Shown here one piece after another: positions 62,142-64,000 of a stretch of DNA of 64,000 nt. A program made the position numbers and the translations under genes. The notes under the pieces were generated by a model. The model did no database searches and was not told where the DNA came from. It saw nothing but the letters and a program-made list of their open reading frames with translations. Positions within the stretch are counted from its first letter, which is position 1; each line of letters starts with the position of its first letter. Source of the DNA: Paenibacillus sp. FSL R10-2734 (GTDB lineage Bacteria > Bacillota > Bacilli > Paenibacillales > Paenibacillaceae); the NCBI RefSeq assembly GCF_037963865.1, contig NZ_CP150170.1, forward strand, positions 5,580,001 to 5,644,000. Reading direction: 5' to 3'.

Positions 62142-62196
62142 ATCAAAAAGACGTCCCCCGCTCGTATCTATACGGAGCAGAGGGCGTCTTTTTGAT
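62142..62196 (+). terminator. terminator of the ATP-grasp/GNAT operon
   Basis: ATCAAAAAGACG and CGTCTTTTTGAT pair, with CCC/GGG and GCTC/GAGC inside, and a T run follows. It lies about 20 bases after the last stop. Confidence 0.9.
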
Positions 62197-62337
62197 TGAT
62201 AAAGGTTCCATTTATTCATATGCTTTTTTATTAATTGTTGCTGAATATTTCTTATTGTTTATATGTAATGTTTATTTTTTTCATATACAATAATTATATG
62301 TATAAAATACCTTCAAATCGGACTTGCAAAGGAGTTA

Positions 62338-63420
62338 ATGATTACAATGAATAGACCTATACGTTTTGGGATCATCGGAAGCGGCTGGCGGGCAGAAATG
62401 TATCTTAAGCTAGCCCACCTGCTTCCGCAGCAATTTCAGGTAAGCGGAGTATTTATCCGTAACCGTACCAAATACCAGCAGCTGATCGAGAAATGGAACC
62501 TTACCGTATACAGCTCGATGGAACAGCTTGCGGCTGAGAGTGATTTTGTGGTTCTGGCGGTGTCCAAGACCGCTGCCTCCTCTCTGTTGCTGGAGCTTTC
62601 AGCTCTGCAAATACCTGTGCTGGCTGAAACGCCTACCGCCTCAACCCCAGCTGAATATGAACTACTTCGCTCCAGTGCCATTGATTTTTCGCTGATTCAG
62701 GTTGCCGAGCAATATCCGCTGCTGCCTCACCATCAGGCAAGAACCGCCTATATACAATCCGGGCAGTTGGGTCAGGTAGGCCATGTTCAAGTCTCTGTAG
62801 CGCATGGTTATCATGGCATCAGCCTGATCCGTAAATGGCTCTCGATCACTGGCACAGCATGCGAAATCACTGCCCGCCGGCTGGAGGTTCCCATCATGGA
62901 CTACGCCTACAGGGGCAGGGAAGCCGAAGATGCCCTGAAGACAGAGCAGCAGGATATCGCGATTATGGTGTTTCCGTCCGGCAAAAGCGCCGTGCTCGAC
63001 TTCACCCGCTCCCAATATTTCTCGCCACTCCGTACCAATAGAATACTTATCCGCGGTTCACATGGGGAAATTCGCGATAATGAGATTATCCGCCGCCTGG
63101 GAACCGAAGAGACTGAGCATATGACCATTAGACGGATTCAAAGCGGACAGGAAGGCAGTCTGGAAAATCTCTCCTTGCATGAATTACGTGCAGGACAGCT
63201 TAGTCTATTTCAGAACCCTTTTCATCCCGCTCCCCTGTCTGATGAAGAGATAGGGATAGGACAAGCCTTATTGAATATGTCCAGCTTCCTGCGCACAGGA
63301 ACTTCTGTATACTCTTTAGCGGATGCTTTAACGGACGTTAGGCTGTCTTTCGCTGTCGATGAAGCTATTTCCTCGGAAGGTACAGTTACTTTGAAGGATG
63401 AGTTTATTCACGCAAAATAA
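62338..63420 (+). CDS. Gfo/Idh/MocA family oxidoreductase
   Basis: The 360-residue product is an NAD(P)-dependent sugar or inositol oxidoreductase-like protein. It has the Rossmann motif RFGIIGSGWRAEMYLKL, DFVVLAVSKTAA and the EKP-like position VLAETPTAS where Glu is followed by Thr rather than Lys-Pro, so the catalytic lysine of typical members is missing. IQVAEQYPLLPHHQ follows. The start may be the ATG at 62338 or the one three codons later, which has better spacing from AAAGGAG. The gene stands alone after the ATP-grasp terminator. Substrate is unknown. Confidence 0.85.
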   Translation: MITMNRPIRFGIIGSGWRAEMYLKLAHLLPQQFQVSGVFIRNRTKYQQLIEKWNLTVYSSMEQLAAESDFVVLAVSKTAASSLLLELSALQIPVLAETPTASTPAEYELLRSSAIDFSLIQVAEQYPLLPHHQARTAYIQSGQLGQVGHVQVSVAHGYHGISLIRKWLSITGTACEITARRLEVPIMDYAYRGREAEDALKTEQQDIAIMVFPSGKSAVLDFTRSQYFSPLRTNRILIRGSHGEIRDNEIIRRLGTEETEHMTIRRIQSGQEGSLENLSLHELRAGQLSLFQNPFHPAPLSDEEIGIGQALLNMSSFLRTGTSVYSLADALTDVRLSFAVDEAISSEGTVTLKDEFIHAK

Positions 63421-63504
63421 ACTAAACCGACTTCGACGTTCATATCCGTACCTTTTCTATTCTGCTATCTGAAAATTTAGTATTTCATGCGATAAAACTT
63501 TCAT

Positions 63505-63682
63505 GCGGACACCAGAGACGTTATTTGCGATAATTTAGTTGTTTTTCGCTATTAGCGGACTCCAATGCAGTTATATCACTAAAATGGTATGTTTTCCTAC
63601 CTATTTATGACCAATAACGTCTCTCGAGTCCGGAACTCGCTCAAAATGAACTGAAATACGCAAATAAGTGCATCTGGGTCCG
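63505..63682. repeat. 50-bp repeat group in two orientations
   Basis: Two forward copies begin GCGGACACCAGAGACGTTAT (63505) and GCGGACTCCAATGCAGTTAT (63555). Two inverse copies follow: a half copy ending at 63632 (GGACTCGAGAGACGTTATTG on the minus strand) and a full one at 63633-63682 (GGACCCAGATGCACTTATTT on the minus strand). The unit is about 50 bp with the core AGANNCGTTATTTGCG. The arrangement is forward-forward-inverted-inverted around about 63608. No gene is supported in 63421-63822. Confidence 0.7.
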
Positions 63683-63822
63683 TATGCAGGCACACATGTT
63701 CATTTACACCTTTCTTCACACCTCGAAAACAAACAGATATCCCACCTTTTTTTCAGAGATAAATCCCATGATTCTATTCATTCAAAGCAATTATCGGCTA
63801 TAATCAGTGGATTTCCCCCTTC

Positions 63823-63869
63823 AAAAAAAAGCCGCCCCATAAGTGGCATTCGCCACTTTTGAGACAGCT
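63823..63869 (-). terminator. terminator of the gene entering from the right
   Basis: On the minus strand AGCTGTCTC pairs with GGGGCGGCT (several G-U pairs) and AGTGGC with GCCACT inside it, then eight T follow. It fits a terminator for the partial gene at 63909. Confidence 0.75.
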
Positions 63870-63908
63870 CCTGATCTTTTCAGATTCACGAAAGAAATGA
63901 ATCTATAA

Positions 63909-64000
63909 CTATTCCTGCCTTATTAGGGTCAATTCCTGCTCCATTACACTGAACCCGGTAGGACGATGTATGGACAGCACGGGATTGCCGACAGGGTCAG
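63909..64000 (-). CDS. C-terminal end of an unidentified protein (cut by window edge)
   Basis: About 30 codons are visible on the minus strand, ending DPVGNPVLSIHRPTGFSVME and then QELTLIRQE before a TAG stop. The frame is free of stops and a terminator lies 40 bases downstream, which suggests a real gene end. The piece is too short to identify. Confidence 0.4.
   Translation of the reverse strand, partial: DPVGNPVLSIHRPTGFSVMEQELTLIRQE

Overview
The window looks like a chromosomal segment of a Gram-positive, endospore-forming bacterium of the Paenibacillus type. It carries an alpha/beta small acid-soluble spore protein with a sigma-G-like promoter, the sporulation proteins YtaF, YtvI, YtrH and YtrI, five YheC/YheD-type spore-coat ATP-grasp proteins, an S-layer-homology surface protein, and strong AGGAGG-type ribosome sites with frequent TTG and GTG starts. 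The housekeeping gene order follows the Bacillus subtilis ytoI-to-nrdR chromosome segment. No rRNA, CRISPR array or intact insertion sequence was seen.

Layout. 1-2000: an MFS transporter cut by the window edge, followed by decayed DNA: a frameshifted coding remnant, half tRNA genes, an ABC-ATPase pseudogene without its Walker A loop, and two intact tRNAs (Lys, Ala). 2000-8600: nrdR, a spore protein gene, and a minus-strand group polA-mutM-ytaF-coaE-lytic transglycosylase. 8600-13300: phosphate regulon genes phoR, phoP, pstB and phoU, with Pho-box-like direct repeats before phoP and pstB. 13400-20700: a VOC protein, class I fumarase, an HD nucleotidase, an SDR oxidoreductase, an SLH-domain surface protein and a Nudix hydrolase. 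21200-33200: an AT-richer carbohydrate island with UDP-galactopyranose mutase, a GT2 glycosyltransferase, a GtrA-like membrane protein, three GH3 glycosidases (two close paralogues flanking a domain-permuted, membrane-anchored one) and a LysR regulator. 33500-34000: nine 52-bp tandem repeats. 34200-46100: core metabolism (icd, citZ, pyk, accA, accD, pgpA) with ytvI, fxsA, a thioesterase, an MFS exporter and a bacterial G1-type glutamic peptidase. 46200-55100: dnaE, ytrH, ytrI, ytpI, ytoI, several small proteins and a 51-bp tandem array. 55400-62100: an operon of five YheC/YheD-type ATP-grasp genes with a GNAT acetyltransferase gene inside it. 62300-64000: an oxidoreductase, a 50-bp repeat group in two orientations, and the end of a further minus-strand gene.

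How the parts work together. PhoR and PhoP sense and answer phosphate limitation, and PhoP probably drives pstB-phoU. AccA and AccD supply malonyl-CoA while CitZ, Icd and fumarase belong to the citric acid cycle. Glf, GT2 and the GtrA-like protein could build a galactofuranose-containing surface glycan beside the GH3 enzymes. The ATP-grasp/GNAT operon is the best candidate for a poorly described system. All five enzymes keep their nucleotide- and metal-binding motifs, the genes are translationally coupled, and the set looks able to build an amide-linked product or modification, probably on the spore coat. That function is inferred.
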